Part shown: one piece after another, positions 62,053 through 64,000 of the stretch
Layout of the letters: each line of letters opens with the position of its first letter
Position numbering within the stretch: the stretch's first letter is position 1
From: Lentisphaeria bacterium
Lineage (GTDB): Bacteria; Verrucomicrobiota; Lentisphaeria; Victivallales; Victivallaceae
Reading direction: 5' to 3'
DNA: 64,000 bases
NCBI GenBank assembly: GCA_022009855.1
Contig: CP091727.1
Coordinates: forward strand, 4,774,001-4,838,000
The notes under the pieces: generated by a model
Database searches by the model: none
What the model was told of the DNA's origin: nothing
What the model saw: the letters and a program-made list of their open reading frames with translations, nothing else
Program-made: the position numbers and the translations under genes

Positions 62053-62995
62053 ATCACACGCTCAAGGAAGAACTTGTGGAAGTGTTCCGGAAGAACGGCG
62101 CCGACCTTGTCCGTTTCGGCAACGTCGAACGGTTCGAAAACGAGGCGGTGCGGGAGATTTTTCCGGGGACAAAGACCGTGATCGGCGCGGCATTCCGCGT
62201 GCTCCGCGGCGCCCGGCGCGGCATCGAAGAGGGATCCACCTACTATCAGTACACCACCAACGGCGTCGAAACCATGGAGGAAACCATCATGCCGATGGCC
62301 CTGCTCCGCGCCTGCGCGGTTCTGGAGGATCACGGCTTCGAGGCACTCCCCCAGCGCCGCAACCAGACCATCATGGAGGAGGAGAACAGCACCAATCCGG
62401 AGGTCGATTTCAACGATATCTACCGGGGTAAAACGGCCGAAAAACAGCTTGATTTCGAAGCGTGCGCCGTTCTCTGCGGGCTCGGCGAACGCGGGCTCTC
62501 CGGCACACTGCTCACCGATGACTTCGGCCCCTTCCAGCGTTATGTCTTCGTGCTGACCGACGCCGAGATAGAACCGGATCCGATCGTCGAACCCCACCTC
62601 TGTGACCACTGCGGCGAATGCGTCAAGGCCTGCCCCGGCCACGCGCTCAGCAAAGAGGGAAGCTCGACCGCTGGCAGTGTGCCGCCTACTACATCGGTGC
62701 GAACATGCACTACAACCCCTTCATGCCGGCGGAGTTCCTTGCCGGCGACCCGGACCGGCTCGCGATCATCGCAGGCGAAGCGCAGCTCACACCGGAACGG
62801 GCACGCGAGGTAATGAAGCACATCACCTTCTACCCGCCGATGAAACACAGCTACCCGGCGAGCATCTGCGGAAAGGCGTGCGACACCGCCTGTTACATCC
62901 ATCTGGAGCGGAAAGGGGTGCTCAAGCGCAAGTTCCGTACGCCGTTCCGCAAGCGCGAAGCGTGGAAACTGTCGCTGCTCTCCGAGCCGAAATAG
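62049..62995 (+). CDS. Fe-S protein 3 of a QueG-like triplet
   Basis: About 315 residues. GADLVRFGNVERFENEAVREIFPG, FRVLRGARRGIEEGSTYYQYTTNG, CGLGERGLSGTLLTDDFGPFQRYVFVLTDAEIEPD, the Fe-S motif CDHCGECVKACPGHA, and CGKACDTACYIHLERK near the end. A one-base shift near 62663-62670 lies between the Fe-S motif and the C-terminal part. The gene ends just before a 40-base convergent hairpin (63001-63040). Gene duplication is evident from shared motif order with the two genes before it. Confidence 0.72.
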
Positions 62996-63000
62996 TTCAA

Positions 63001-63040
63001 CCGCAAGCCTCACGGCTCCATATGGCGCCGTGAGTTGCGG
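63001..63040. terminator. Large hairpin between convergent genes
   Basis: CCGCAA-gc-CTCACGGC (63001-63016) pairs with GCCGTGAG-TTGCGG (63027-63040), 14 pairs with a two-base bulge and a 10-nt loop. It overlaps the end of the XylR-like gene, whose stop is at 63010. No T run follows. Confidence 0.65.
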
Positions 63041-64000
63041 TACTCGCCCGGCGGAATGCCGGTCTCCCGACGGAACGCGAGCGAAAGCGCCATATCGGAG
63101 CCGTAGCCGCACCGCCGGGCAATCTCGGAAAGCGTGAGATCGGTGCTGTCCAGCAGATGGCGGATCTGGTTGAGCCGGATCTCCAGCAGAAAACGGCTCG
63201 GACTTTTGCCGAAATGGTTCCGGAAGAGGCGGATCAGCATTCCACGCGAAACGCCGGCAACTTCCGCGGCATCCTCCACGCCGATGAAGTTCATGTAATT
63301 CTGCAGAAAAAAGCTGACCGCGCGGGCGAGACGGAGGTCGGCGACCGCGAGCGTATCGGTGCTGCGGCGGGAGATCACCCCGGCGCTGGTTGAATAGACC
63401 ATCCGCTCCGGCACCGGTTCCCCGCCATCATCCGTTCGAGCAGCTCGACCATCTTGCTGGCCAGTTCGCCGAATTCGCCGCTGATGCAGCTGGTCGGCAC
63501 GGCTGCATTCTCCGTAATCATGGGATTGTCGGTGTTGACCATGACGGCAACCTCCTCCGGCACCCGCACGCCCAGATCGTCCAGCACCCGGTAGACCAGC
63601 GCGAGGCGGCGGGGGCTCGGCAGAATCAATGCGAACGGCCGTTCGATCGAACTGAAAAAATCCCGCAATTTTTCCGAGCCGCGCCGGTAGTCCTTCTGCA
63701 ACTCCACATCGAACGAAAACTTCGGCTGAATCAACGCGAAATTCCGTTCAGCAAGCGCCAGCTTCAACGCGGTCTGGATGTGGCGCGGCTTGCCGTCCAG
63801 CATCGATGCCGGAACGTTGGGCGGCGTGGTGACGAAACGGGTGAACCCCTTGTCGATGAAGTAATCGGCAATCATCGATGCAATCCGTTCGGTGTCGGGG
63901 CGGACCGTTCGGATTTTCCGCCGCGGCAGCAGAATCCGCGACACCACCGGAGTCTGCTCGAAGCGGTCGATCACCGACAGCTCCTTCTGCGTCAGATAGT
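63010..64000 (-). CDS. XylR-like regulator: LacI-type sensor with AraC DNA-binding domain (5' partial)
   Basis: The N-terminal part lies beyond the window. The visible sensor domain (residues with RFVTTPPNVPASMLDGKPRHIQTALK, RPFALILPSPRRLALVYRVLDDLGVRVPEEVAVMV) resembles the periplasmic-binding-like domain of XylR, whose name I use only as a comparison. The C-terminal AraC domain reads AAEVAGVSRGMLIRLFRNHFGKSPSRF and LSEIARRCGYGSDMALSLAFRRETGIPPGEYR. A one-base shift near 63405-63420 lies between the two. It faces the Fe-S cluster convergently, so it need not regulate that cluster. Confidence 0.8.

Overview
The window is GC-rich and gene-dense, and looks like the chromosome of an anaerobic, Gram-negative, polysaccharide-using bacterium. 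The best guess is a Lentisphaerota/Victivallaceae-type member of the PVC group. This rests on a prepilin-type protein with an H-X9-DG tail, large secreted BNR and CBM9-like proteins, a GHL6-type glycosidase locus, lipid A/LPS-type genes (phosphoethanolamine transferase, ArnT-like GT39, WaaP-like kinase) and an oxygen-detoxification set of desulfoferrodoxin, flavodiiron protein and rubredoxin. No rRNA or marker tree is available here, so the taxonomy is an inference.

An important caveat applies to almost every long gene. About three quarters of genes over 700 bp are split by one or more one-base frameshifts, mostly at runs of four or more identical bases, and in both reading-frame pieces the protein family continues. 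This includes genes that cannot be dispensable (dnaA, dnaX, topA, accessory translation and biosynthesis genes). I read these as sequencing or assembly indels and annotate each gene as one CDS with the shift position stated.

Layout. 1-5.3 kb: envelope lipid modification (phosphoethanolamine transferase facing a coupled SAM-methyltransferase/GT39/GT39 operon). 5.6-8.3 kb: DUF368 (PopT-like) lipid-carrier translocase and a CNNM/CorC-like protein. 8.3-12.2 kb: WaaP-like kinase, glycosyltransferase, NagD-like phosphatase, AsmA-like protein. 12.2-20.7 kb: housekeeping genes topA, gnd, a lipoprotein, dnaX, rph, accD. 21-24 kb: feoB-feoA-dtxR ferrous iron uptake. 24.2-35.9 kb: accessory carbohydrate region with two AraC-type regulators, a ten-Asp-box secreted protein, CBM9-like protein, prepilin, FAD oxidoreductase, DUF4432-type mutarotase, cupin and GHL6-like glycosidase. 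36-47.8 kb: DUF349 protein, argC, DEDDh exonuclease, hisB, MFS transporter, hrpA, SGNH hydrolase. 47.8-48.8 kb: tRNA-Lys followed by seven tandem 54-bp hairpin repeats and more hairpins. 48.8-54.3 kb: polyprenol-phosphate mannosyltransferase-like gene, BamE-like lipoprotein, rubredoxin, flavodiiron protein, desulfoferrodoxin, an IS element and a Fur/PerR regulator. 54.5-57.9 kb: PHP protein, a candidate oriC and dnaA. 58-64 kb: LacI regulator, U32-like protein, three tandem paralogous iron-sulfur proteins and a XylR-like regulator.

Two gene-expression themes recur. At least eight gene pairs overlap by the four bases ATGA, implying translational coupling. A dozen promoters share the architecture TTGnan, 16-17 bp, TATATT; two place the predicted transcription start at the ATG, suggesting leaderless mRNAs. 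The most novel-looking items are the tandem hairpin array after tRNA-Lys, the zinc-finger-free topoisomerase I with a threefold C-terminal repeat, and the triplicated Fe-S gene cluster at the right end.
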